Numbered from the stretch's first letter, positions 9,850 to 19,016 are shown. The stretch is DNA of 64,000 nt from Thalassospira profundimaris (GCF_003326755.1 NZ_JPWH01000013.1:88726-152725); one strand, 5' to 3'. The notes: generated by a model from the letters alone, not told the origin. A program made the numbers and translations.

Positions 9850-10511
9850 AGATACTCATCGCCATTCTCGCACGGGATTTGCGACTTGCGCTTCGTCAAG
9901 GCGCGGATTCCATCATGGTGGTAGCGTTTTTCATTGTAACGACCACGCTGTTTCCTTTTGGTGTCGGGCCGGAAGCCAATATTCTGGCACGCATCGCATC
10001 GGGGGTTATCTGGGTGTCGGCCCTGCTTGCCGCGATGCTGTCACTGGAACGGGTGTTCCAGACCGATTTCGAGGATGGCACGCTGGAACTGCTTGCCATT
10101 TCACCGGTGCCGCTGGAACTGGTGGTGCTGGGCAAGGTTTTGGCGCACTGGCTGACCACGGGCCTGCCGCTGATTATTGCCGCCCCGTTAATGGCGGTGA
10201 TGCTGAATATGAACAGCGCCGGGTTTGGTACATTGATGCTGGCGATGCTGGTGGGTACCCCGGCGCTCAGTCTGATTGGCGCGATTGGCGCAGCCCTTAT
10301 TCTGGGCGCGCGACGGGGCGGGGTTCTGGTTTCGCTGCTGGTCTTGCCGCTGTATATTCCGGTGCTTATTTTCGGGGCCGGTGCGGTCGAGGCATCCTTG
10401 TTGGGCTTGCCTGCCGGGGAACATTTGCAAATTATGGGGGCCATCCTGCTTTTAACGCTGGCCCTGGCCCCACTGGCTGCGGCGCGCGCGCTGCGGCTGG
10501 CTGTTGAATAA
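9846..10511 (+). CDS. ccmB: Heme exporter membrane protein CcmB
   Basis: Membrane permease subunit partnering CcmA in the CcmABCD complex. The 221-residue product is the normal length, with six predicted hydrophobic helices. Recognisable segments are RDLRLALRQGADS near the N-terminus and FQTDFEDGTLELL in the first cytoplasmic loop, both typical of CcmB. Four-base overlap with ccmA implies translational coupling. Confidence 0.95.
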   Translation: MKILIAILARDLRLALRQGADSIMVVAFFIVTTTLFPFGVGPEANILARIASGVIWVSALLAAMLSLERVFQTDFEDGTLELLAISPVPLELVVLGKVLAHWLTTGLPLIIAAPLMAVMLNMNSAGFGTLMLAMLVGTPALSLIGAIGAALILGARRGGVLVSLLVLPLYIPVLIFGAGAVEASLLGLPAGEHLQIMGAILLLTLALAPLAAARALRLAVE

Positions 10512-10630
10512 ACAAGACTATCGGCAAGCAGGACGCACGACAATCCCTGCCCGCCACGACACAAACCGAGAGAAAGACCGTCAAACCGGTGTGGGGCATC
10601 TCCCGCCGTGATGCGAATGGACAAGGAAAA

Positions 10631-11407
10631 ATGCATCGTTTCGCCAAACCAAGTGTCTTCCTTAAACTGGCCAGCGCCATCATGCCCTGGGCCATTGGCA
10701 TCACGGTTGTCACCCTTGCTGTCGGGTTATATCTGGCATTGGTGGCATCCCCGGCCGATTATCAGCAGGGGGATACGGTGCGCATCATGTATATTCATGT
10801 GCCGGCCGCCTGGATGGGCCTGTTTTGTTATGTCGGCATGGCAATTTGTGGTGCCATGAGTTTGATCTGGAAACATCCGCTGGCCGACATTGCCGCCCGT
10901 GCCACCGCACCGATTGGCGCCACCTTTACCGCACTTTGCCTGATTACGGGGTCGCTGTGGGGCGAACCGATGTGGGGCACCTGGTGGGTGTGGGACGCCC
11001 GGCTGACATCGATGCTGATCCTGCTGTTTTTGTATCTGGGTTACATGGCGCTGGTAAATGCCTTTGATGACTCTGAACGCGGGTCAAAGGCCGGGTCGGC
11101 CCTGGCCCTGGTGGGTGTGATCAATGTGCCAATCGTGAAATTTTCCGTCGATTGGTGGAACACCCTGCATCAGCCCGCATCGGTGGCGCGCATGGGCGGA
11201 CCCAGCATTGACCCCAGCATGTTGTGGCCGCTGTTTTTGATCGCGATTGGTTTTACCGGCTATTATGTGATCGTGCTGATCGTGCGGGTCCGCCTGGAGT
11301 TGAATGAACGGCGCATTCGCGCCCTGCAACTGGGCGGTGTCGGCCAGAGCGTGGCCGATCAGCACCATCTGGCCGTCCCGGCCAAGCAGGCAGGAGCAGG
11401 CGAATGA
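10631..11407 (+). CDS. ccmC: Heme exporter membrane protein CcmC
   Basis: Loads heme onto CcmE in the periplasm. The 258-residue protein has six membrane helices, the tryptophan-rich WGTWWVWDARLTS motif and both heme-ligand histidines in IHVPAAW and LHQPAS. I chose ATG 10631 because AAGGA precedes it at 10623-10627; the frame is open back to a GTG at 10589 without a ribosome site. A 119-base gap separates it from ccmB; its stop overlaps ccmD by ATGA. Confidence 0.95.
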   Translation: MHRFAKPSVFLKLASAIMPWAIGITVVTLAVGLYLALVASPADYQQGDTVRIMYIHVPAAWMGLFCYVGMAICGAMSLIWKHPLADIAARATAPIGATFTALCLITGSLWGEPMWGTWWVWDARLTSMLILLFLYLGYMALVNAFDDSERGSKAGSALALVGVINVPIVKFSVDWWNTLHQPASVARMGGPSIDPSMLWPLFLIAIGFTGYYVIVLIVRVRLELNERRIRALQLGGVGQSVADQHHLAVPAKQAGAGE

Positions 11408-11604
11408 GCAATTTTTTTGAAATGGGCGGTTATGCCGGTTATGTCTGGTCCAGCTATGGTCTTGCCACCATTGCGCTGGTTGTTCTGTTGATGGTCAGTC
11501 TGCGGGGCCTGAAAAAAAGCCGCCGCGACCTGGCCCATCTTGAAACCCTGTTAAAATCACGGCGACCGCGGCGCAAAAAAGCGCAGCCGGATGCCCAATC
11601 CTGA
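11404..11604 (+). CDS. ccmD: Heme exporter protein CcmD
   Basis: A 66-residue single-helix protein of the CcmABCD complex, needed for release of holo-CcmE from CcmC. It has the typical order: short aromatic N-terminus with GGYAGYVWSSYG, one membrane helix (about 20-36), then a very basic tail (LLKSRRPRRKK). Overlaps ccmC by 4 bases and is followed 15 bases later by ccmE. Confidence 0.92.
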   Translation: MSNFFEMGGYAGYVWSSYGLATIALVVLLMVSLRGLKKSRRDLAHLETLLKSRRPRRKKAQPDAQS

Positions 11605-11619
11605 TCGGAGGGTACAACC

Positions 11620-12108
11620 TTGTCCCTGTCACGCGCAAAATCACGCAAACGCCAACGCCTGTATCTGGCGAGCCTGGCTGTACTGGCCGCTGCCGGTGCG
11701 GCGGCCCTGGGCCTGACCGCCTTTCGGGATTCGGTTGTTTTCTTTTTCAGCCCGACCGAACTGGCCGAACAGTCGCCGATGTCACCGGACCGCCGCCTGC
11801 GCATTGGTGGCCTGGTCGAGGAAGGGTCGCTGCAAAAACTGGCAGATGGCAAAACCGTCACCTTTACCGTGACCGATATGCAGCATGATGTGCAGGTTGC
11901 CTATACCGGCATCCTGCCAGACCTGTTTCGCGAAGGCCAGGGCGTGGTTGCCGAAGGCCACATGAACCCCAAAGGCCAGTTTGTTGCCAGCGAAGTACTG
12001 GCCAAGCATGATGAAAACTATATGCCGCGCGAAGTGGCCGATGCCCTGAAAAAAAGTGGACATTGGGAAGAGATCGAAGCGCAAAACGCCAAAAATATGC
12101 GTAATTAA
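11620..12108 (+). CDS. ccmE: Cytochrome c maturation heme chaperone CcmE
   Basis: Periplasmic, membrane-anchored heme chaperone that covalently binds heme and passes it to the CcmF/H ligase. The 162-residue protein starts with a basic tract and one membrane anchor (about 14-34), then an OB-fold domain. The heme-binding histidine is His130 in AKHDENYMP. The start codon is TTG at 11620; GGAGGG at 11607-11612 is 7 bases before it, and no other in-frame start keeps the anchor. Confidence 0.95.
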   Translation: MSLSRAKSRKRQRLYLASLAVLAAAGAAALGLTAFRDSVVFFFSPTELAEQSPMSPDRRLRIGGLVEEGSLQKLADGKTVTFTVTDMQHDVQVAYTGILPDLFREGQGVVAEGHMNPKGQFVASEVLAKHDENYMPREVADALKKSGHWEEIEAQNAKNMRN

Positions 12109-12119
12109 GCCATATTTTT

Positions 12120-12162
12120 GAACCATCAGAAGTATCGGGGATATTTCTTTTTGGGATGGTTC
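12120..12162 (+). repeat. Long imperfect hairpin between ccmE and ccmF
   Basis: GAACCATC (12120-12127) pairs perfectly with GATGGTTC (12155-12162). Inside it AGAAGTATC (12128-12136) pairs nearly perfectly with GATATTTCT (12140-12148), leaving GGG as the loop. No T tract follows, so an RNA-processing or attenuating structure is as likely as a terminator. Confidence 0.5.
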
Positions 12163-12256
12163 CAATTTTGGCACATTTTCAGATAGCCTTACCGCCCATC
12201 ACCAGATGGCAGGGGAAACCCTGTTTTTCTTATGACAGGACGAAGCACCAGACGGC

Positions 12257-14368
12257 ATGATCGCAGAAACCGGACATTTCGCGCTTATTCTTCTTATGAT
12301 GCTGGCCTTCTGCCAGGCCATCCTGTTTTCGCCACTTGGCATCGTTTTCCGGCGCGGTTCGCTTGGGCTGCGCAATACCGCACATCTGCAAACCGCCGGG
12401 GGTGTGTCGTCGCTTGACACCGGGGGCCAGCACGGTTTCTGGCATCATTTTTCATCCGCTCTTCTAACCCCCGGGGCGGTCCGCATCAGCCCCGGCGCAT
12501 CCCTTTCGCCCATGCCACTCTGGCCGCTGCCGGTGTTGATTTGCCTTTTGGCCCTGGGTGCCCAGGCCAGCCAGATATACAGCTTTGTCACCAGCGATTT
12601 TACCCTGGCAATGGTGGCGCAATACAGCCATTCCTCCACCCCGCTGATGTATCGTATCGCGGCGGCCATCAGCCCGGATTGCGGGGCGACCCTCCTGTGG
12701 GTCACGCTGACATCAAGTGCGGCCATTCTTTTTCTGATTCAGAACGCGATTTTCAAAAAGGCTGAAAACCCGCAGGCAATTGTCTCCGTCATGGGGCTGG
12801 TTGTCGGCCTGCTGGCCGCCAGTGTATTGATTGATGGCACCCCTTTTGCCCGTCTGGCCGCCCCGCCGCTTGACGGGCAGGGTTTTGATCCGCAATCGCA
12901 GGATATTCTCGATCTTTTTTATTCACCCGCACTTTATGCCGGGCTGTCGGGGTTATCGGTTATTTTTGCCGCCACCATTGCCGCCCTGCCCCGCGCCGCC
13001 CTGCATCGCGCCTGGGCCGAAATGCTGCGCCCCTGGACCCTTATCTCCTGGACCCTGCTGGGGGCGGCAATGGCGATCAGCGCCTATCGGGCCTATTCCC
13101 AGCAAAGCTGGGGGAACTGGTGGTATTGGGATGCCTCGGAAAATGCGGTATTACTGCCCTGGCTTCTGGCAACCGCCTTTTTACACTGCCTGGCCGTTCT
13201 GGAAAAAACCGAAGCCCTGAAACCCTGGACTGCCCTTTTGGCCCTTTCGGCCTTTGGCGCCGGGTGGTTTGGCACCTTTTTATCCCGATCAGACCTGCTG
13301 GGTCCGCTGCCTGCTGCCCTACGCTCCAGCGGGGATAACGCGGTTCTGCTGGTCGGTTTTTGTGTGCTGTTTGCCGGGGCCTATTACCTGTTTGCGCGTG
13401 TGGCCGGGCAATTGCGCGAAAATGCCGATTTTACCCTGGTGTCACGCGAAAGTGCCATGTTCATCAATAGTGTGATGCTGGCTGTGGCGGCGGCCATTGT
13501 GTTAATTGGCACTGTTTATCCGCTGTTTTTACGCTGGCTGGGGGGCACCATCATAACCGTTGGCCCGCCCTTTTTTGTTCAGGCGCTGATGCCCGTTACC
13601 CTTGCCATGCTGCTGCTCATGGGGCTGTCGCCCACATTGCGCTGGCGGGTTGACGGTGCGGCATCGGTTGGGCGGCGCATGAAACTGGCGCTGATCCTGT
13701 CCATCATTGTTACCCTGTTTGTCTGGATGCGCCATATCGATGCGCCTTCGCTGCCGTTACTCGGCATTGGCCTTGCCGCCTGGGTGGTGACAGCCGCCCT
13801 TGGCGATTTGTGGGAAAAACTGTGGCGCCATCGCGATCACGGCGAAAGCAAATATCGCAATATCCAGTTGCTTGGCCCGCGTTATCTGGGCATGTCACTG
13901 GCCCATATCGGCATGGCCCTGCTGATCGCCGGGGGATCGGCCAGCAGCATATGGGAAGAACAATCCGTGCTGTCGGCGCGCACCGGGCAAAGCATCGAAA
14001 TTGGCCCCTATAATTTGCAATATGAAGGGGTTTCCCTGCTGCCGGGCGAAAATTTTGCCACCCGCAAGGCCAAATTCATTGTTTATCGCAATGCACAGCC
14101 TGTGACCGAACTTTATCCTGAAGTCCGCTATTATCCGATTCGCGGGGTTGAAACCAAGGAATCCGCCATCTGGCATGGTCGCGATGGCGACCTGCATGTG
14201 TCGATTGGCGACCGCGCCGAGGATAGTGGCCGTATTGTTGATGTCCGTTTTCTGCCCATGATGCCGTGGGTATGGGCGGGCATGCTGCTTATCCTGCTGG
14301 GCGGGATCATAAATGTGCTGACCCGCATGATCCTGCTTTTCAAGAAGAACGGAGTTTCCGCCCCATGA
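12257..14368 (+). CDS. ccmF: CcmF-family heme lyase, divergent
   Basis: Expected to join heme from CcmE to apocytochrome c thiols. It is a 703-residue polytopic protein in the ccmF position of the cluster, with the N-terminal MIAETGHFALIL and RESAMFINSVML segments of CcmF. The tryptophan-rich motif is WGNWWYWDASENA (usually WGGWWFWDPVENA). His310 (FLHCLAV) and His550 (LAHIGMA) match the membrane b-heme ligands of E. coli CcmF (His261, His491). The two periplasmic heme ligands (E. coli His173, His303) are replaced by Tyr222 (LFYSPAL) and Pro352, and the usual GAHEGS is SPDCGA (139-144). A segment near residues 45-95 is unusual. Its stop overlaps ccmG by ATGA. Confidence 0.88.
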   Translation: MIAETGHFALILLMMLAFCQAILFSPLGIVFRRGSLGLRNTAHLQTAGGVSSLDTGGQHGFWHHFSSALLTPGAVRISPGASLSPMPLWPLPVLICLLALGAQASQIYSFVTSDFTLAMVAQYSHSSTPLMYRIAAAISPDCGATLLWVTLTSSAAILFLIQNAIFKKAENPQAIVSVMGLVVGLLAASVLIDGTPFARLAAPPLDGQGFDPQSQDILDLFYSPALYAGLSGLSVIFAATIAALPRAALHRAWAEMLRPWTLISWTLLGAAMAISAYRAYSQQSWGNWWYWDASENAVLLPWLLATAFLHCLAVLEKTEALKPWTALLALSAFGAGWFGTFLSRSDLLGPLPAALRSSGDNAVLLVGFCVLFAGAYYLFARVAGQLRENADFTLVSRESAMFINSVMLAVAAAIVLIGTVYPLFLRWLGGTIITVGPPFFVQALMPVTLAMLLLMGLSPTLRWRVDGAASVGRRMKLALILSIIVTLFVWMRHIDAPSLPLLGIGLAAWVVTAALGDLWEKLWRHRDHGESKYRNIQLLGPRYLGMSLAHIGMALLIAGGSASSIWEEQSVLSARTGQSIEIGPYNLQYEGVSLLPGENFATRKAKFIVYRNAQPVTELYPEVRYYPIRGVETKESAIWHGRDGDLHVSIGDRAEDSGRIVDVRFLPMMPWVWAGMLLILLGGIINVLTRMILLFKKNGVSAP

Positions 14369-14904
14369 GGTTCTGGATCGCTGTCATACCGCTGGTGCTG
14401 TTTGCGGCATTGGCCGGTATTTTTCTGACCAATATCGGCAAGGACCAGTCCGTCATTCCATCGGCCCTGATTGGCAAACCGGCCCCGGAATTTTCGCTGC
14501 CGCCGCTGCCGGGCCGGGAGACGGGCATTTCCCATGCCGACCTGACACAGGGCCATGTTTCCGTCATTAACGTTTTTGCCTCCTGGTGTGTGCCCTGCCG
14601 GGCCGAACACCCGATGATCAAACGCCTTGCCGCCGAGGCCGATGTGCCGGTCTATGGTCTGAACTACAAGGAAAAGGACCCGCAGGACGGCGTAAACTGG
14701 CTTGATGAAATGGGCGATCCCTACACCGCCGTCGGCATGGATATTTCCGGGCGCACCGCCATTGATTTTGGCGTTTATGGCGTGCCCGAAACCTTCATCA
14801 TCGATGGCGAAGGCAAAATCGCCTATAAACAGGTCGGTCCGATTGACGAAAAAACACTCGAAGACGTGCTGCTGCCCAAAATCAGGGAGTTGAAAAAAGG
14901 ATGA
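14365..14904 (+). CDS. ccmG: Thiol:disulfide interchange protein CcmG/DsbE
   Basis: Membrane-anchored periplasmic thioredoxin that reduces the apocytochrome c or CcmH disulfide before heme attachment. The 179-residue protein has one N-terminal membrane helix (about 4-22) and the active site FASWCVPC with Cys75 and Cys78. The cis-proline region is YGVPETFII. The start ATG overlaps the ccmF stop; GGAG lies 10 bases upstream. Its own stop overlaps ccmH by ATGA. Confidence 0.95.
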   Translation: MRFWIAVIPLVLFAALAGIFLTNIGKDQSVIPSALIGKPAPEFSLPPLPGRETGISHADLTQGHVSVINVFASWCVPCRAEHPMIKRLAAEADVPVYGLNYKEKDPQDGVNWLDEMGDPYTAVGMDISGRTAIDFGVYGVPETFIIDGEGKIAYKQVGPIDEKTLEDVLLPKIRELKKG

Positions 14905-15404
14905 TACGCCTTCTTCGCCTAAACGGGCCGTTAATGCTTCCGATGCTGGCCCTGGTCATGGCCCTGGCCTTTTATGCCCGCCCGGCCTATGCCGTGAACC
15001 CCGATGAAATGCTGTCCGACCCGGCGCTGGAAGCGCGCGCGCGCGAAATCAGCGAGGAATTGCGCTGCCTGGTGTGCCAGAACCAGTCGATTGACGATTC
15101 CGATGCCGATTTGGCCCATGATTTGCGCGTTCTGGTGCGCGAGCGCCTGCTGGCAGGCGATACCAACCAACAGGCGATCAATTATATCGTCGCGCGCTAT
15201 GGTGACTATGTGCTGCTAAACCCGCCGCTCAAGCCTGATACGTACATTCTTTGGGCCAGCCCGTTTATTCTGGTCGGACTTGCCGGGTTGGCCGTGTTCG
15301 GATTTTATCGCCGCAAAAAGCGTGAAGGCCGCACCACACCGGCCAACCTGACCGATCAGGAACGCAAACGCCTTAATGAAATTCTAAATCCTTCGGGGGA
15401 TTAA
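14901..15404 (+). CDS. ccmH: Cytochrome c maturation protein CcmH (CcmL/CycL type)
   Basis: Periplasmic thiol-oxidoreductase that presents reduced apocytochrome c to CcmF. It has 167 residues: a signal peptide ending near ARPAYA, the signature LRCLVCQNQSI with Cys56 and Cys59, and a C-terminal membrane helix (about 112-132) followed by a basic tail. It is the short form; the TPR part is supplied separately by the next gene, as usual in alphaproteobacteria. Confidence 0.95.
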   Translation: MIRLLRLNGPLMLPMLALVMALAFYARPAYAVNPDEMLSDPALEARAREISEELRCLVCQNQSIDDSDADLAHDLRVLVRERLLAGDTNQQAINYIVARYGDYVLLNPPLKPDTYILWASPFILVGLAGLAVFGFYRRKKREGRTTPANLTDQERKRLNEILNPSGD

Positions 15405-15464
15405 GCCGCCCATGACCGGCACGAAAGACAGCATCGCCAGAACCTTTTCCCGGACAGGCACACC

Positions 15465-16493
15465 ATGATCTGGCTGGGTATTGCGGGACTTTCCATACTG
15501 TCATTCATTACCGTGTTTTTCACGGCCTTTTGGCGCGGCAAAAATCCGTCGGCAGCGGGCAATATCACCGCCGCCACGCACAGCCATGCAGCCCCCCAAA
15601 AGGAGGCCAAACCCCAATACCAGATTGGCGACGTTGTTGATGACGACGACGATGACGATGACGATGATCTGGAGGACGAGACGGATTATATCACGGGCCG
15701 ACATGGCCGTGATCAGGATGTCCCGAATACGCCAGTGGTCGTTGCGGACCCAGGCGACAAACCGGTTGAGGCTGAAAGCATTGATCGAAAACGGGCCGTC
15801 GGCGTTGGTTTGATCGCTATTGTCCCCGTTCTGGCCGCCCTTGGCATCTATTTATGGCAGGGCCACCCGGAAATGCCCGCCCGCCCCTATGCCGAACGGG
15901 CAAGCGAACGCAATATCGCCGCCGCCGCCGCGGCATCCGTTGATGCCGACGACCCCGATGCCCAGACTGATAAACAAATTCGCCGGTTGCTGGGGCAGAT
16001 CGTGATTTCGCTGGAATCCAACCCGCGCAATCTGCAGGGCTGGCTGGTTCTGGCGCGCGGATCCTTGCGGCTTGGCGATATTGACCGTGCTGTTGCCGCC
16101 TATCGCCGGGCCTATGCCCTGTCGGGGCAAAACCCGCTGCTGGCGATTGAATATGCCGATACCCGCATTACCGCCCAGGGCGGCCATATTGACGAGGTAT
16201 CGCGCAATCTGGTGCTTCACGCGCTGGGGCAAATGCCCAATCACCGTCTTAGCCGCTATTATTATGGCGTGATGCTGGAACAACAGGGACATCTGGAACA
16301 GTCCCTTCATGTGCTAAAGGATCTTGTTCGGGACCTGCCGGTCGATGCGCCGCTTCATGCCTCGACCGCGGCTGAAATCGCCTCCCTGCAAGCCCAGATC
16401 GATGCTGGCAAAAACGGCGACAACGTTGAAAACGGTAAAGACGATACCGCAAAACAAAACAACCAAGACCCGGTTGCCAGTGAGCGGCCTTGA
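15465..16493 (+). CDS. ccmI: Cytochrome c maturation protein CcmI (TPR)
   Basis: Chaperone that binds the C-terminus of apocytochrome c and hands it to CcmH/CcmF. The 342-residue protein has an N-terminal membrane helix (1-22), a cytoplasmic loop, a second helix (about 110-130) and periplasmic TPR units (about 165-300), including NLQGWLVLARGSLRLGD. The cytoplasmic loop contains ten consecutive aspartates (59-68), unlike the usual Leu-rich loop of CcmI. Last gene of the ccm cluster; no obvious terminator before the convergent gene. Confidence 0.9.
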   Translation: MIWLGIAGLSILSFITVFFTAFWRGKNPSAAGNITAATHSHAAPQKEAKPQYQIGDVVDDDDDDDDDDLEDETDYITGRHGRDQDVPNTPVVVADPGDKPVEAESIDRKRAVGVGLIAIVPVLAALGIYLWQGHPEMPARPYAERASERNIAAAAAASVDADDPDAQTDKQIRRLLGQIVISLESNPRNLQGWLVLARGSLRLGDIDRAVAAYRRAYALSGQNPLLAIEYADTRITAQGGHIDEVSRNLVLHALGQMPNHRLSRYYYGVMLEQQGHLEQSLHVLKDLVRDLPVDAPLHASTAAEIASLQAQIDAGKNGDNVENGKDDTAKQNNQDPVASERP

Positions 16494-16508
16494 ACGCCTT
16501 GAACGCTT

Positions 16509-17009
16509 TTAAAGGCCGTTTACCCATCCGGCAACAAACAGCCCCAGGACAATCAGGGCAACAAGCATTCCCAATGTACCGACCAGTCCGATGATCCGGG
16601 TCAGCAACGGCCATTCCGCCAGCGCCGAAAGATCGGCACGGGACGAAGCCGCCCGCCCGGTTGGTGTTTTTCTATCCTGGCCGTATGTTGCGTAATTGTC
16701 CCGCCCCTGCTTGGAGTATCCCTGATGGTCCTGTACATTTAACGTGCTGTCCGAGGCCGTTAACTCCGGTTCCTGTACCGCGTCCTGTTGCCCGGAATCT
16801 TGGTTATCCCCATGCCCGGCATATTGCCGCAAGCGCCCGTCATAACGGCGCAGGGCTTCCTCGCCGCTCATGGCGGGCAGGTTGATGCGGTCCAGAAAAG
16901 TCCCGTGCGACCTGCGGCGTGCATCACGGTTCGCCTCGCCTGCCGAATGAACAGGGGCCGAGCTTTTCTGTAAATTGTGCCGGTCGTGCGCGTTTCGCGG
17001 TTTTGTCAC
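16509..17009 (-). CDS. Hypothetical protein with C-terminal membrane helix
   Basis: A 166-residue protein I do not recognise. It is very polar and basic for the first 120 residues (Arg, Gln, Asp rich, low complexity around 55-100) and ends in one hydrophobic helix (about 138-162) with five residues after it, like a tail-anchored protein. It starts with GTG at 17009 without a clear ribosome site; GTG could be too early. It converges on ccmI with a 15-base gap. Confidence 0.5.
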   Translation of the reverse strand: MTKPRNAHDRHNLQKSSAPVHSAGEANRDARRRSHGTFLDRINLPAMSGEEALRRYDGRLRQYAGHGDNQDSGQQDAVQEPELTASDSTLNVQDHQGYSKQGRDNYATYGQDRKTPTGRAASSRADLSALAEWPLLTRIIGLVGTLGMLVALIVLGLFVAGWVNGL

Positions 17010-17067
17010 TTGTCAGGACTCGGGTTGCAATGATGATGGCAGGGCGTTCTTTTGCGGGCGGAATAAC

Positions 17068-17108
17068 AAAAACCGCCATTGGCCATTTTATCGCCAATGA
17101 CGGTTTTT
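17068..17108 (-). terminator. Terminator downstream of the lytic transglycosylase gene
   Basis: AAAAACCGCCATTGG (17068-17082) and CCAATGACGGTTTTT (17094-17108) form a 15-bp stem with one wobble and an 11-base loop. On the minus strand it ends in a T run, 57 bases after the transglycosylase stop. Confidence 0.85.
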
Positions 17109-17165
17109 CAAAACAGATGTTCTGCCCATCCCGAAATGTCGCATGCGAACACGCAGAAAAAATCC

Positions 17166-19016
17166 CTACTCGGCCGAGGCAATGCCGTCCGCATCATCCT
17201 GGGATTGGTAAACCGGCCATTTACCGGCTGCCAGACGGTCCAGCGACGGGCGATCCTGCCCCAGACGGGACCGATACATCCAAAGGTTAGCCATCACCCG
17301 TTCAATAAACAGGCGGGTTTCCCGCGACGGAATGCTTTCAATAAAATAAAGCGGATCCTCGTTATCCTTAAGCGCCTTTTGCCAGCGCCCCAGATTGCCA
17401 ATGCCGCCATTATAGGCCGCCATTAACTGCAAAAAGCCGTTATCCACCCCGTTCTGATCCAGCAAATGACCAACATATTTTTGCCCCAGGCCAATATTGA
17501 CTTTCGGCTCATAAAGCTCTGCCCGTTTGGCCCCGCGATAACGGGTATTGCCAATATAGCTGGCGGTTGCCGGCATTAACTGCATCAATCCACGGGCCCC
17601 GGCATGGCTGCGTGCCTCGGCATTAAAGCCCGATTCCTGGCGCATCAGCGCATAAATCAGGGCGCGATCGACGTTATAGCCGCCTTCGGGCACCCATGAC
17701 GGCACCGGATAGAGTGCATTTACAATCACCTCGCCCGATTTCTGGGCGATGTAATTGCCAAGACGCATGGTCAGCGCGGCGAATTTTTCGGTATCGGCAA
17801 GGGCCAGAACCGCACGACGCAGGCTGGGATCGTCGGAAATGGCTGCCTTGCGCAATTCCCGTTCCGCCTCGTGGCGATTGCCAATCTGCAACAGGGCCAG
17901 GGCACGCCGTCCCATCGGGTCAAGGCGCAACTTGTTGGCCCGGTCCTGGGTCAGGCTCAGGCTGTCCCAGTCAAATACGTCGTCACGGCCCAGCGCGCGC
18001 AGGGCCAGCAAACCATAAAAGGACCGCGGATATTTTGCCGCACGGTTCAAAAGTTTGTCCGCACGGTCAAACTTGCCTTCAGCCAGATCAATCCGTGCCG
18101 CCCAGAAGGCCCCGGCAGAACGGGTCCAGCTTGAGGCATACTGGTTGGTTGAAACATCATCGAACTGCTGATGGGCTTCGTCAAACTTGTTCAAACGCCA
18201 GGCCGTCAAACCGGCAACCCACAGGGCTTCGGGCAGATATTTACCGGACCGTTTGGCAGCGCGCGCCGCATGTTTAAGGGCAAGGTCGGGCTTGCCAAAA
18301 TAATAATAGCCCGAGGCAATTGCCGCGCGGGCCTGATCCTGTTCATAGGCATCAAATAAATGCTGGGCTTCCTTGCCATTCAGGATTTCAAGCGCCCCTG
18401 TCGGCCAGCCCGAACGGATGCGGGCGTGAATGCGGCGTTTCAAGACAGAAACCCGGCTGCGCTGTGCGGCAGACAGGCTTTTGGTCGATTTATGATAATA
18501 GGGACGGATATCCTCGTAATCGTATCCAGCGCCCTTGAGATAGGATCCAACCGGGCTTTTGGGCTTTGCCGCGGAGCCACGGCGCATCATCGCAAGTTTG
18601 TAAATGCGCGGCGCTTCGGGCAGGTCGGCATATTTCGCCAGCCAGTCACGCAATTCGGAAAACCGCGACCGATAGGCCGTTGGATGCAGGTAACGCTGGG
18701 CCATGACATGGCCCATCAAAACATCATCCGACAGACGCGAAATCAGCCTGTCGGCATCTTTCCAGCGCCCGTCTTCCTGCACCTTGAAAATCTGGCGATA
18801 CAGTTCGGCATCACGACTGGACAGAACTGCCGGAATTTTCACCGCATCGCTGTCAGACACGTCATCAAGGCCAGGACTGCTTAACGCGGCCTGCTCCTGG
18901 GCGGCATGCACCACTTTTGGCCCGGTCACACACAGGGTGGCCAGTGCAAAAACGGTAAAGCTACGCTTGATCCGCGCTGAAATACGCGAACTGAACACTG
19001 TGCTTGCTTCGATCAA
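17166..19016 (-). CDS. Soluble lytic murein transglycosylase (Slt70 family)
   Basis: Cleaves the MurNAc-GlcNAc bond of peptidoglycan with 1,6-anhydro product formation, in the periplasm. A long alpha-helical superhelix (TPR-like) is followed by the catalytic domain with MRQESGFNAEA (catalytic Glu), ARGLMQLMPATA and a later MAAYNGG. The start is uncertain: the frame is open to a TTG at 19148, but only a later start (TTG 19016, with GGGG 11 bases upstream, or GTG 18998) leaves a signal peptide at the N-terminus (ARIKR followed by a hydrophobic core ending VVHAA). I use 19016. Confidence 0.9.
   Translation of the reverse strand: MIEASTVFSSRISARIKRSFTVFALATLCVTGPKVVHAAQEQAALSSPGLDDVSDSDAVKIPAVLSSRDAELYRQIFKVQEDGRWKDADRLISRLSDDVLMGHVMAQRYLHPTAYRSRFSELRDWLAKYADLPEAPRIYKLAMMRRGSAAKPKSPVGSYLKGAGYDYEDIRPYYHKSTKSLSAAQRSRVSVLKRRIHARIRSGWPTGALEILNGKEAQHLFDAYEQDQARAAIASGYYYFGKPDLALKHAARAAKRSGKYLPEALWVAGLTAWRLNKFDEAHQQFDDVSTNQYASSWTRSAGAFWAARIDLAEGKFDRADKLLNRAAKYPRSFYGLLALRALGRDDVFDWDSLSLTQDRANKLRLDPMGRRALALLQIGNRHEAERELRKAAISDDPSLRRAVLALADTEKFAALTMRLGNYIAQKSGEVIVNALYPVPSWVPEGGYNVDRALIYALMRQESGFNAEARSHAGARGLMQLMPATASYIGNTRYRGAKRAELYEPKVNIGLGQKYVGHLLDQNGVDNGFLQLMAAYNGGIGNLGRWQKALKDNEDPLYFIESIPSRETRLFIERVMANLWMYRSRLGQDRPSLDRLAAGKWPVYQSQDDADGIASAE

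Noticed and set aside
12042..12174. Possible extension of ccmE or extra gene upstream of ccmF
   Set aside because: The spacer is better explained by a hairpin; neither strand has a frame with a ribosome site.
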